Origin: Bifidobacterium phasiani
Lineage (GTDB): Bacteria; Actinomycetota; Actinomycetes; Actinomycetales; Bifidobacteriaceae
Direction: 5' to 3'
Assembly (NCBI RefSeq): GCF_019331775.1
Contig: NZ_JAHBBD010000021.1
Location: 1 to 44,709, forward strand
DNA length: 44,709 nt
Shown: positions 6,951-14,732 of the stretch, in pieces
Layout of the letters: the number at the start of each line of letters is the position of its first letter
Position numbering within the stretch: position 1 is the stretch's first letter
Notes under the pieces: model-generated
Told to the model about the DNA's origin: nothing
Seen by the model: the letters and a program-made list of their open reading frames with translations, nothing else
The model's database searches: none
Program-made: the position numbers and the translations under genes

Positions 6951-8027
6951 ATGGATCAAATAAAAATAGGGAAGTTTATAGCTTCCCAAAGAAAGGAACA
7001 CGGGTTGACGCAGAGCCAGTTAGCCGAGAAGCTGGGTATTACCGATAAGGCCGTGTCAAAATGGGAAACAGGAAAATCACTTCCTGACCTATCGCTTTTT
7101 ACGCCGCTATGCAGTCTGCTTGATATAACTCTAAATGAGTTGCTTTTAGGGGAAGTAATACCCGATGAGTGCTTGAAAGAAAAATCAAATCAAGTTTTGT
7201 TTGATGTTATATCCGGGCTGTTGGGTAATGATAAAGGATATATTCCATGTCTTGTGAATAACGAAATTGTCTTACAGCTTAAAAATGTAAAAAAGATTTA
7301 TGATGAAGCTGACGCAAAGACCGTAGCGATAAATGGGATTAGCTTTGAAGTAGCCAAGGGCAGCTTTGTCGGGATTATGGGGGCGTCCGGTTCAGGAAAA
7401 TCCACCCTGCTAAATATGATTGCTACGATAGATAAGCCGAGCAGCGGAACAGTCAAAATAGACGGTCAGGATGTATCAGGATTAACAGAGGAAAAGCTGG
7501 CGGATTTTCGACGTCAACACTTAGGCTTTATCTTTCAGGAGTATAACCTGTTAGATACCCTAACGATATATGAAAATATTGCTTTGGCATTGACGATAAA
7601 AGAAGCGCCCAAAAAAGAAATACAAGCTACCGTCAAAAAATTGGCGGCAGCCCTCAATATTACCGACATTCTTCAAAAATTTCCGTATGAAGTATCCGGC
7701 GGGCAACGTCAACGGTGCGCCTGTGCCAGAGCGATTGTTGCAAATCCAAGCCTCATTTTGGCGGATGAGCCAACAGGAGCTTTAGACAGCCATTCTGCTA
7801 AACAGTTATTGGAGACTTTAGTAATGTTCCGGCAGGATTACCATGCAACAATTCTGATGGTAACGCATGACGCTTTTTCCGCCAGCTATTGTGACCGCAT
7901 ATTCTTTTTGAAGGACGGAGAAATCAAGACATACTTAGACCGTGGTGAAAAAAACAAACAGGATTTTTTTGCAGATATTTTAGATGTCATGGCAAAAATT
8001 GCGGAGGACAGCAGTTATGTATCTTAA
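6951..8027 (+). CDS. XRE helix-turn-helix / ABC ATPase fusion protein
   Basis: A 358-aa protein. Residues 7-62 are a Cro/C1 helix-turn-helix (HGLTQSQLAEKLGITDKAVS, WETGKSLPDLS). Residues about 105-340 are a complete ABC ATPase of the BceA/MacB/LolD type: Walker A GASGSGKST (144-152), Q-loop FQEYNLL, signature VSGGQRQR, Walker B LILADEPTGALD and the switch histidine in MVTHD. Such ATPases pair with FtsX-type permeases that remove or sense cell-wall-active peptides. Fusion of a DNA-binding domain suggests that the ATPase state is coupled directly to transcription, in place of a two-component system. The permease gene overlaps its end by 11 nt. Confidence 0.88.
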   Translation: MDQIKIGKFIASQRKEHGLTQSQLAEKLGITDKAVSKWETGKSLPDLSLFTPLCSLLDITLNELLLGEVIPDECLKEKSNQVLFDVISGLLGNDKGYIPCLVNNEIVLQLKNVKKIYDEADAKTVAINGISFEVAKGSFVGIMGASGSGKSTLLNMIATIDKPSSGTVKIDGQDVSGLTEEKLADFRRQHLGFIFQEYNLLDTLTIYENIALALTIKEAPKKEIQATVKKLAAALNITDILQKFPYEVSGGQRQRCACARAIVANPSLILADEPTGALDSHSAKQLLETLVMFRQDYHATILMVTHDAFSASYCDRIFFLKDGEIKTYLDRGEKNKQDFFADILDVMAKIAEDSSYVS

Positions 8028-9342
8028 ATTGGCTATACGGAATGCAAAGCGTTCCGTGATGGATTATCTTTTATATATTGCAACAACGATTATCCTGCTT
8101 TCTATTATTTTCGTCAGCAACTATATTTCTATATGGGGAAATTTGCGGGCAAATTTCCAAACTGTTTCTTTGCCGCTGCTAATTGTGCTGATTATGACTT
8201 TTTTGATGGCCTACATCAACAATTTCATGGTAAAACAGCGGTCAAAGGAATTTGCAACATATCTGCTGTTGGGAATGAAGAAACCCTCGCTTTTCTTTAT
8301 GTTTGCTTGTGAAATCATATTAGTTGGGATTATATGTTTTGCTGTCGGCGGATTGTTCAGTTTGCTCCTATATAATCTTTGCTTTACCTTTTTCCAAGAG
8401 GGTGATGTCAATCAGCTTTCGATAGAAGTAATCGGGAAGGGGACGCTGTATTCATTTGCATATTTTTGTCTGATCGAGATATGCGTTATGTTCCAAATAA
8501 GAAAATCTGTATGGAGGTTGGAAATCAGCCAGTTAATAAAGGAAAAGCATCGGAACCAGCCACTCAATGAACGCAGGAAAACGTTCTGGATTTGTTTATT
8601 TGCAATCAGTATTGCTATCTTATGGCTTATGCTATGTGCGATTGTAGCTTTGCCGGGGGATAAGGGCTTTCACTTTATTTCGGTTATCAGTTTGCCCGTA
8701 CTATGTGCCATCTTTTCGTTTTATAAGTGGATATATGCTTTGTTGTCATCCATACGGATAAAATCATCGGAGCATTTGTATGCGGGAAACCGATTATATA
8801 TGATTGCTGAAATAACATCTGGAACAAGGACAAGCTCAATTATAAACTCTATTTTCAGTATGTGCCTGTTATTTTCAGCTATATCCTTTATGTTTGGAAT
8901 ACTGTTGTTGAATAAGAACATTCATATTTATCCTGCGATTGAGCAAAGATGGATGGCTTTTTTACAAATCTCTATATGTATTATTTTTATCGTGATATTT
9001 TTTTCGATACTATCACTGTTGCAGATTATAGAACTAAAACGACAGGCAGAAAACATACGGATTTTGCATTATATGGGTAAAAGCCAGATGGCATTAAAGA
9101 AACTGATAAGAAATCAAATTTCGGCAAAATTACTCATTCCAACACTTATGTGCTTTGTTATCTTGTCCAGTGCAGTACCGGCAATCAATTTGAAATTAAA
9201 CGATTGGTTTGCAGCCCCGATGTATAATGATTTGCTAAAAGCATTTGCGATCTATATTCTTTGCTTTGCGGTCTTTTATCTATGCTATTTCTGTATAACT
9301 TATTTGATTAGCCGACATTATATAAAGACATTAACTCAATAA
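8017..9342 (+). CDS. FtsX-type ABC permease (BceB-like, short form)
   Basis: A 441-aa membrane protein with about eight to ten hydrophobic segments; start MYLKLAIRNAKRSVMDYLLY. This ATG at 8017 has GCGGAGGAC upstream. The N-terminal helix and the repeated permease cores (about 50-170 and 290-430) match the FtsX/BceB family. Typical BceB proteins are about 640 aa and carry a large extracellular sensor domain between helices 7 and 8; that domain is missing or greatly reduced here. It should form the transporter with the XRE-ABC fusion encoded just upstream. The substrate is unknown; peptide antibiotics are the usual ones. Confidence 0.85.
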   Translation: MYLKLAIRNAKRSVMDYLLYIATTIILLSIIFVSNYISIWGNLRANFQTVSLPLLIVLIMTFLMAYINNFMVKQRSKEFATYLLLGMKKPSLFFMFACEIILVGIICFAVGGLFSLLLYNLCFTFFQEGDVNQLSIEVIGKGTLYSFAYFCLIEICVMFQIRKSVWRLEISQLIKEKHRNQPLNERRKTFWICLFAISIAILWLMLCAIVALPGDKGFHFISVISLPVLCAIFSFYKWIYALLSSIRIKSSEHLYAGNRLYMIAEITSGTRTSSIINSIFSMCLLFSAISFMFGILLLNKNIHIYPAIEQRWMAFLQISICIIFIVIFFSILSLLQIIELKRQAENIRILHYMGKSQMALKKLIRNQISAKLLIPTLMCFVILSSAVPAINLKLNDWFAAPMYNDLLKAFAIYILCFAVFYLCYFCITYLISRHYIKTLTQ

Positions 9343-9356
9343 AATCTATCTGCCGG

Positions 9357-9383
9357 ACGACGGCAAAAGAAAAAAGCCGTCGT
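9357..9383 (+). terminator. Terminator-like hairpin after the permease gene
   Basis: ACGACGGC (9357-9364) pairs with GCCGTCGT (9376-9383), 15 nt after the stop. It is the copy-2 counterpart of 5128-5155. Confidence 0.6.
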
Positions 9384-9835
9384 TCAGCAGGCAATCACCA
9401 TGCCTTAAACACACCTACGGCGGCTTTGACAAAATCAAGGCCGCCGTTCTTTATGCCCTCATATAGAACGACGCCCTGACGCTGGCGGGATCGGCGGCCC
9501 ACGGAGGGAGCCGCCATGAAGCAAAGAGCGTTTCGACAGAATAAGACAGGGGTTGCACCACCCCTAAAAAGCCCGTCCCCGGCAACGGGGACAAGCGGCC
9601 ATGAATATGCACTATACCATGTAAATCAACTGCATATCGCTTCTGCTTTCGCCCGGTGGGTCTGCGACCTGCCGGGCGAAATTTGTTGTTTCCTGCGGCC
9701 CGCGCCACCGGCCAAAACTTTTTCAAAAAAATTTCCAAAAAGCGGCGTTTACCGGGTAGCTGACGGCCTTTCAAAAGTAACTTTGGCGGAAAGGGAGAGA
9801 ACCACCGAAATCCCCCACAGAAAGGGGGTGAGAAG

Positions 9836-10270
9836 ATGGATACGATCCCCCGCAATGACTTTATCCTGCGGAACCGCTATGACGCATTTTGCAAGGCGGT
9901 ACTCCGCAATGAGGCCAAAGATTATCTGCATGAGATGGGACGGCAGCGCGACCGTGAAAAGTCGTTAGACGCCCTGACCCAGCAGGAATTGGACAAGCTC
10001 TCCACTGTGGATCAGTACCCCAGCGACAGTTACATTTTTTCGTCGCATGGATATGATTTGCTGATTAACAACGAGCTTGTGGCCGAGGCTTTCGCCAGCC
10101 TGCCGGAACAGGAACAAAGCATTTTGATTTTGCACTGTGTTCTGGAAATGGCCGACGGAGAAATCGGCAGCCTCATGGGAATGTCCCGCAGCGCCGTACA
10201 GCGCCACAGGACAAGCACCCTGAAACAGTTGCGCGTGAAATTGATGGCGTTAATGCCGGGAGGGAGGTAA
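9836..10270 (+). CDS. Sigma-70-like regulator, Tn916 Orf7 type (copy 2)
   Basis: A 144-aa paralogue of the protein at 5562-5996. Length is the same and the sequence is collinear; about two thirds of residues look conserved by eye. Region 4 is intact (ASLPEQEQSILILHCVLEMADGEIGS, then MSRSAVQRHR). GGGGGTGAG precedes the ATG. Being next to xis-int, this copy is the better candidate for control of excision; copy 1 may be tied to the first cargo. Confidence 0.88.
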   Translation: MDTIPRNDFILRNRYDAFCKAVLRNEAKDYLHEMGRQRDREKSLDALTQQELDKLSTVDQYPSDSYIFSSHGYDLLINNELVAEAFASLPEQEQSILILHCVLEMADGEIGSLMGMSRSAVQRHRTSTLKQLRVKLMALMPGGR

Positions 10271-10275
10271 CGCGG

Positions 10276-10515
10276 ATGAAGCAGCCCACATTCAACGGCA
10301 GGGAGCTTCTGCCCCTTTCGGTGATGGAAGCCGCCCACGCTGGGGACGCAATAGCTATGGAACAAGTGCTGCGGTACTACGAGTGCTACATAAACAAGCT
10401 CTGTACCCGTACCTTGTACGACGGCAACGGCATCCCTTATGTGTGCGTGGACGAGTACATGAAGCGCCGTCTGGAAATCAAGCTCATTCATGCCATCGTC
10501 GTTGATTTGAAGTAA
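10276..10515 (+). CDS. HTH_16 family protein, Tn916 Orf8 type (copy 2)
   Basis: A 79-aa paralogue of 5993-6232 (MKQPTFNGRELLPLSVMEAA; DEYMKRRLEIKLIHAIV). Unlike copy 1 it does not overlap the sigma-like gene: the ATG lies 5 nt after the stop, with GGGAGGTAA as ribosome-binding site. Confidence 0.85.
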   Translation: MKQPTFNGRELLPLSVMEAAHAGDAIAMEQVLRYYECYINKLCTRTLYDGNGIPYVCVDEYMKRRLEIKLIHAIVVDLK

Positions 10516-10949
10516 CGACCCGGCCACGGTAACGGAAATCGCTTTTTACTCCCTTTCCACATTTCCGCTGATCCGCTGGCCGCAGGCTTGCACCTTGACA
10601 AATATGCCCGCAAGATAACGGCGGCGCATCATAGGGCAAAACGGACACATTCTGTCTGTGCCGAGCCGGGCGGCTGGTGCGCCATGAGGCTTTTCCCTAC
10701 GGGAAAAGCGGAGCGAAAAACACAGGGCCGTAAAGCAAGTGTGGCAGCTTGCGGGCGACGACGTGCAGGCAGGACAATGATACTCCCTTGCCGTCGTAGT
10801 CCGAGCGTTCAAAGCGTCGCAGGCAACGAGCATGGCCGTGTGAGAACCACGCGGGGGTGAAAGTCCCGTGGAGCTGCGCCAGCAGCCGTCCGTTATGGCC
10901 CCTTTTGCAACTACAAACTTTTTTAGCCATTGGAAAGGGGGCTAAAAGT
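10516..10949 (+). other. Gene-free structured region upstream of xis
   Basis: 434 nt with no convincing gene. It contains a perfect 9-bp stem with a 3-nt loop (GCTTTTCCC 10689-10697, GGGAAAAGC 10701-10709). A second stem (CCACG 10847-10851 with CGTGG 10867-10871, continuing inward) has a GGTGAAAGTCC core, and a small CTGC/GCAG hairpin follows. The GTGTG...GGGTGAAAGTCCC pattern resembles the 5' part of bacterial group II introns, but no reverse transcriptase and no domain V are seen. It could be an attenuating leader of xis-int or an intron remnant. Confidence 0.5.
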
Positions 10950-11153
10950 ATGAATAATACTGATGTGCCAATCTGGGAAAAATACACGCTGACGATTGAA
11001 GAAGCGTCCAAATATTTCCGCGTCGGGGAAAACAAGCTGCGTAAACTGGCCGAGGAAAACCCTACCGCTGGCTGGGTGATTATGAACGGCAACCGCATCC
11101 AAATCAAGCGGAAGCAGTTTGAAAAAATAATTGACAGCCTTGACGCCATATAG
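10950..11153 (+). CDS. xis: Excisionase, Tn916 Xis family
   Basis: A 67-aa protein, [20 protein letters not shown] onward, with the winged-helix pattern [19 protein letters not shown] and [19 protein letters not shown] of Tn916-type Xis. The start at 10950 was chosen because GGAAAGGGGGC lies just upstream. Xis bends the element ends and directs integrase towards excision. The integrase starts 79 nt downstream. Confidence 0.92.
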   Translation: MNNTDVPIWEKYTLTIEEASKYFRVGENKLRKLAEENPTAGWVIMNGNRIQIKRKQFEKIIDSLDAI

Positions 11154-11232
11154 TGAAATCGGGCCTTGAATATGCTATAATATCTTTATAGCGTGTCAAG
11201 GCTCTTTCCGTCATGGAAAGGAGCATGACGAT

Positions 11233-12513
11233 ATGCCGAGAAAAGAACGAGATGAAAAAAGGCGCGACAGCAAAGGCCGCCTTTTGAAATCTGGAGAGAG
11301 CCAGCGACCAGACGGAAGATACGCTTACAAATATATGGACACCTTTGGAAACCCCAAGTTTGTGTACTCATGGAAGTTAGTACCCACCGACAAAATCCCT
11401 GCCGGGAAGCGCCCCGACCTTTCTCTGCGTGAAAAGGTCAGGCAGATACAACAGGACATTGCCGACGGGATCGACCCCATCGGCAAGAAAATGACGGTCT
11501 GCCAGCTTTATGCCAAGTACATCCGGCAGCGGGGAAACGTGAAGCGTGGGACGAAAAAAAGCCGCGAACAGTTGATGAAACTTTTGTCTGACGACAAGCT
11601 GGGGGCGGCCAGCATCGACAGCGTGAAGCTGTCCGACGCAAAAGAATGGGCCTTGCGTATGCAGGAACAGGGCGTTGCCTATAACACCATCTGCAACAGC
11701 AAGCGTTCCCTGAAAGCAATCTTTTATATGGCTATTCAGGACGATTGCATCCGCAAGAACCCGTTTGACTTCCCGATCAATGACGTAATCAACGACGACA
11801 CGGAACCAAAGGTGCCTCTCACCCCCGCACAGGAAGAAGAACTCCTGAAATTCATGCAGGACGATCCCGTGTATGCCAAGTATTATGACGAGGTTGTGAT
11901 CCTGCTGGAAACAGGGCTTCGGATTTCCGAGCTTTGCGGCCTGACCGAAACCGACCTGAACTTTGAAAAGCGTTTTGTCAATGTAGACCACCAGCTTTTA
12001 AGAAGCACAGAGGATGGCTACTATATCGAAACGCCTAAGACGGACAGCGGATTTCGGCAGGTGCCTATGAGCGCAGCCGCGTATGAAGCGTTCCAGCGAG
12101 TGTTGAAGAACCGTAGAGGCGCAAAGGCCATTGAGGTTGACGGGTACAGCAATTTCCTGTTCCTGAACCGGGACGGCCTGCCGAAAGTGGCCGTCAACTA
12201 TGACGCCATGTTTAAGTGCCTCGCCAAGAAATTCAATAAGTGTCACAAGGAGCCGTTACCGCCGGTAATGACGCCCCACACCATGAGGCACACATTCTGC
12301 ACAAGGATGGCAAACGCCGGGATGAACCCCAAGGCTTTGCAGTACATCATGGGACACGCCAACATCGTTATGACGCTGAACTATTACGCACACGCCACTT
12401 TCAATTCCGCACAGGCGGAAATGGAACGGCTGGAAGCGGCCAAGGCGGAAACCGCCGTAGCCGCTGCGGAAACCACCGTGGAGAACACGGAGGAAACCAA
12501 GGCTGCCGCCTAA
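11233..12513 (+). CDS. int: Tyrosine integrase, Tn916 family
   Basis: A 426-aa site-specific recombinase. It has an N-terminal arm-binding region (1-75), a SAM-like core-binding domain (about 85-185) and a catalytic domain with R230 (ETGLRISELCG), K269, H349-x-x-R352 (TPHTMRHTF), H375 (IMGHANI) and Y385 (TLNYYAH). All catalytic residues are present, so it should be active. The C-terminal 30 residues are Ala/Glu-rich. It catalyses integration and excision of the element. Its gene lies next to the right boundary, as in Tn916. Confidence 0.95.
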   Translation: MPRKERDEKRRDSKGRLLKSGESQRPDGRYAYKYMDTFGNPKFVYSWKLVPTDKIPAGKRPDLSLREKVRQIQQDIADGIDPIGKKMTVCQLYAKYIRQRGNVKRGTKKSREQLMKLLSDDKLGAASIDSVKLSDAKEWALRMQEQGVAYNTICNSKRSLKAIFYMAIQDDCIRKNPFDFPINDVINDDTEPKVPLTPAQEEELLKFMQDDPVYAKYYDEVVILLETGLRISELCGLTETDLNFEKRFVNVDHQLLRSTEDGYYIETPKTDSGFRQVPMSAAAYEAFQRVLKNRRGAKAIEVDGYSNFLFLNRDGLPKVAVNYDAMFKCLAKKFNKCHKEPLPPVMTPHTMRHTFCTRMANAGMNPKALQYIMGHANIVMTLNYYAHATFNSAQAEMERLEAAKAETAVAAAETTVENTEETKAAA

Positions 12514-12692
12514 ATAGGAAGCCGGTATTTACTACCGTTCCTACTACTTTAGGACGCAAAAACATGAGGGGTTATGAGAGGAAACGTGAGCTTCTTCCGT
12601 TACGAAAAATGCCGGGAAAGCCCGTAGTTATGGGCTATACCGGCATATAAGAATTTCTAAAGAGATAATCTGAAATCTATTAAACTATTCAA
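12514..12692. other. Right end of the IME (attachment region)
   Basis: AT-rich end sequence between the integrase stop and the interrupted MATE gene. The junction is placed near 12690-12695, where the MATE reading frame breaks off. Left partner sequence is not in the window, so the core att sequence cannot be derived. Confidence 0.6.
12610..12645 (+). terminator. Hairpin after int
   Basis: TGCCGG (12610-12615) pairs with CCGGCA (12640-12645), with an inner GCCC/GGGC stem. It is followed by an AT-rich tract. It probably ends the xis-int transcript and shields the host gene. Confidence 0.55.
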
Positions 12693-12788
12693 TTAATATT
12701 GCAGGAACATGGAGATTAGAGGCGGCAGTGACATTTGCCAAATGAGTTTTCCAACGGGCTCAACGGCCATTTTGTTTTCGGTTCGCAT
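12693..12788 (-). pseudogene. MATE efflux gene, 5' stump interrupted by the IME
   Basis: On the minus strand GGAGGAAAAT precedes an ATG at 12788, and 31 codons follow that include MAVEPVGKLIWQMSLPP and ISMFLQY. This is the typical first-helix start of a MATE (NorM/DinF-like) multidrug exporter. A stop appears directly after FLQY, in sequence that belongs to the IME end. Intact MATE proteins are about 440-460 aa and normally continue here with a YN-VD segment. The gene starts 54 nt downstream of the nitroreductase stop in the same direction, so both form one operon. The rest of the gene should lie on the far side of the IME. Confidence 0.85.
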
Positions 12789-12842
12789 ATTTTCCTCCTC
12801 TCCGCTTATCCGATGCAGGGGAATCGCGCCAGATAACGGATG

Positions 12843-13364
12843 TCAGACCCGTACGATGTAGTCTTGCTTCCGAGCCGCGGGCCGACCGGGCTCCCCGGCC
12901 GGATAACCCAATGCAATCGCCCCGACGCCGCGCAAGGTTTCCGGAAGCCCCCATTCCCGCAGAAGAGCCTTGCCTTTTTCTCCGTCAAAAATCTCACGCT
13001 CCCGATGCACCCACACGGTGCCCAATCCGAGCGCATGGGCGGCCAGCATCATATTTTCAAGAACGCAGCTCCCATCCTCCACAAAGGTATTCGCGGAGCC
13101 ATTCGCCAAAACCAAAACCACAACGGGTGCGCCATGGTAAGGGTCCGTTTCGTTCCCTATCACTTCCGCGTTCAGTCTCGCTATCTCCTGCCGGTATTCG
13201 GGATTCGTGATCGCGACAATGACGGGAGATTGGCGTCCGCCGCCGGTAGGCGCGTAAGTTCCCGCTTCCAGTATGGCGTCCAGCACATCGGATGGTACCG
13301 GTTCATCTGTATAAGCCCTTACGGCGCGACGCGTCTTGATAAGAGACAGGAAGTCGTTGTCCAT
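12843..13364 (-). CDS. Nitroreductase family flavoprotein
   Basis: A 173-aa protein. MDNDFLSLIKTRRAVRAYTD is the classic nitroreductase opening with FMN-binding SLIKTRRAVR. Further family features are TYAPTGGGRQSPVIVA, the ENMMLAAHALGLGTVWV stretch and the C-terminal GYPAGEPGRPA. Such enzymes reduce nitro compounds, quinones or flavins with NAD(P)H. The start at 13364 was preferred because GGAGG lies 8 nt upstream; an earlier ATG at 13379 has no such site. It heads the operon with the broken MATE gene. Confidence 0.9.
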   Translation of the reverse strand: MDNDFLSLIKTRRAVRAYTDEPVPSDVLDAILEAGTYAPTGGGRQSPVIVAITNPEYRQEIARLNAEVIGNETDPYHGAPVVVLVLANGSANTFVEDGSCVLENMMLAAHALGLGTVWVHREREIFDGEKGKALLREWGLPETLRGVGAIALGYPAGEPGRPAARKQDYIVRV

Positions 13365-13412
13365 AACACCATCCTCCATTCCATCGGCATTCCGAATGCG
13401 GACAACAAAAAA

Positions 13413-13444
13413 GCCACGTGGCTATCACAAGATAGCCACGTGGC
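13413..13444 (-). terminator. Terminator-like hairpin in the nitroreductase-MATE leader
   Basis: GCCACGTGGCTATC (13413-13426) and GATAGCCACGTGGC (13431-13444) form a perfect 14-bp stem with a 4-nt loop. In minus-strand RNA the stem is followed by six U residues. It lies between the promoter at 13493-13521 and the start at 13364, so it looks like an attenuator and not a gene-end terminator. Each arm contains CACGTG, so a protein-binding role is also possible. Confidence 0.7.
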
Positions 13445-13492
13445 AAAAAGATGACCGAATCCGGAAAAGTCCACTTGAATTTTGCGGTTCTG

Positions 13493-13521
13493 ATTGTAGC
13501 GCGATTCCGATAGACCGTCAA
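13493..13521 (-). promoter_or_regulatory. Consensus promoter of the nitroreductase-MATE operon
   Basis: On the minus strand TTGACG (13521-13516), a 17-nt spacer and TACAAT (13498-13493). Transcription would start near 13486, giving a leader of about 120 nt that contains the hairpin at 13413-13444. Confidence 0.75.
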
Positions 13522-13575
13522 ACATCGATCATTTCCCGCGCCCGTGGCTATCATCGGTCGTGGGAGGTGTTGCGT

Positions 13576-14592
13576 ATGCCGTTGCTGCTTCTGGGCGTCA
13601 TGGTCGGTGCCGTCACACCGATCCAGACCGCCGTCAACAGTCGTCTGCGCATGGCCGTGGGGACGCCGTTCCGCGCATCGCTGGTCTCGTTCACCGTCGG
13701 GACGCTGGTGACGCTCGTCGCCTCGCTAACGCTGGGACCGCACCCGCTACTGCCGGCATCGGCACTGGCCGGCCCGTGGTGGATGTGGCTGGCCGGTTTG
13801 TTCGGTGTGATCTTCATGACTGGGAACATACTGCTGCTGCCGAAACTGGGCAGCCTGCAGACCGTGATGATGCCGGTGCTGGGTCAGATTCTCATGGGTC
13901 TGCTCATCGACGAATTCGGCTGGTTCGGCAGTCCACAACAGCCGATGACCGTGGCGCGCGCGATCGGCGCGATGCTGGCGGCGGTTGGATTCGCACTGGC
14001 GATCGTCGTCGCCGACCTGGTATACGGCGGCCGGCTGCGGCCGCAACGCGGCGTCCGACGGACGGAGGGCCCCCGGGCCGATGGCGGCGGGGACGACGGC
14101 ACGGGAGCCGGCGTTCAGGTCCGTCGCGACGAGCGGATGTTCCCGTCGATATGGCTGTGGCGCGGGATCGGCATGCTGTGCGGCATGTGCTCGGCGGTGC
14201 AGACCTCAATGCTCGGACGGCTGGGCACCGAGCTGGGTTCGCCGATCAAGGCATCGTTCGTCTCGTTCTTCGTGGGACTACTGACGCTGCCGGTGATTGT
14301 GCTGGTCCATGACCGCGGCTTCGGACTGCACCGGGCATTCGGCGGCGGCAACCCGTGGTGGATGTGGTTCGGCGGATTCCTCGGCTCGTTGGTGGTGCTG
14401 ACCAATTCGGTGCTGTCGCCGCTGCTGGGCACGGGGCTGACCGTGCTGGTCGCGCTGCTCGGCCAGGTGATCGGCGGCCTGCTCATCGATACGTTCGGAT
14501 GGTTCGCGGTGGCCAGGCGCCGCGCCGGCGTCGTGCAGATCGCCGGCATCGTCGTCGCCGTCGCCGGCATCGCGTTGATCCGTCTGGGCTAG
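13576..14592 (+). CDS. DMT-superfamily transporter, YdcZ type (duplicated)
   Basis: A 338-aa membrane protein made of two similar halves (about 1-155 and 195-338), each with about five helices and a repeated pattern: PIQTAVNSRLR against AVQTSMLGRLG; GPWWMWLAGLFG against GNPWWMWFGGFLG; LIDEFGWFG against LIDTFGWFA. A charged linker of about 40 residues joins them. YdcZ/DUF606 proteins are drug/metabolite transporter relatives of unknown substrate that often occur as single-domain pairs, so this is a fused pair. ATG at 13576 follows GGGAGGTG. This is the first clearly GC-rich chromosomal gene to the right of the IME. Confidence 0.85.
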   Translation: MPLLLLGVMVGAVTPIQTAVNSRLRMAVGTPFRASLVSFTVGTLVTLVASLTLGPHPLLPASALAGPWWMWLAGLFGVIFMTGNILLLPKLGSLQTVMMPVLGQILMGLLIDEFGWFGSPQQPMTVARAIGAMLAAVGFALAIVVADLVYGGRLRPQRGVRRTEGPRADGGGDDGTGAGVQVRRDERMFPSIWLWRGIGMLCGMCSAVQTSMLGRLGTELGSPIKASFVSFFVGLLTLPVIVLVHDRGFGLHRAFGGGNPWWMWFGGFLGSLVVLTNSVLSPLLGTGLTVLVALLGQVIGGLLIDTFGWFAVARRRAGVVQIAGIVVAVAGIALIRLG

Positions 14593-14732
14593 CGGAGTCC
14601 CGCGCCATCATTCAAGCCACGGGCCGGCCCGCCGCGACCGGACCTGCATCCGGACCGTCCGCGGACCACGGCCGCCCGTACAATGGGAGCCACCTGCCAT
14701 CGACGAGGACGGCCGATGTCAAGGAGGATGCG

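Larger units (their letters stand above)
9348..10515 (+). repeat. Regulatory module, copy 2 of 2
   Basis: Same order as 5119-6232. The leader is nearly identical in the part with GACGCTGGCGGGATCGGCGG and the following MKQRAFRQNKTG codons. It then differs by an indel at about 9553 and has about 90 nt of unrelated sequence before the sigma-like gene (9709-9800). Divergence of the coding parts shows this is not a recent duplication. Confidence 0.9.
128..12692. mobile_element. Integrative mobilizable element (IME), left end missing
   Basis: The segment combines a Tn916-type recombination module (xis-int at the right end) with a MOBP mobilization module (relaxase, MobC, candidate oriT) and two efflux cargo modules. 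No type IV secretion genes, coupling protein or VirB4-like ATPase are visible, so it would need a helper conjugative element to move. GC and codon use are Firmicutes-like, clearly below the chromosome to the right. The right border is set by the interrupted MATE gene at about 12692. The left border is not seen because an IS sits at 1-127 and the window ends there. Confidence 0.85.

Noticed and set aside
9516..9968. 150-codon open frame in the copy-2 leader
   Set aside because: It arises from an indel in the leader, overlaps the sigma-like gene in another frame, and copy 1 stops after 35 codons.
10840..10890. Group II intron as a firm call
   Set aside because: Only a short 5'-like stretch; no reverse transcriptase and no domain V or VI in the window.
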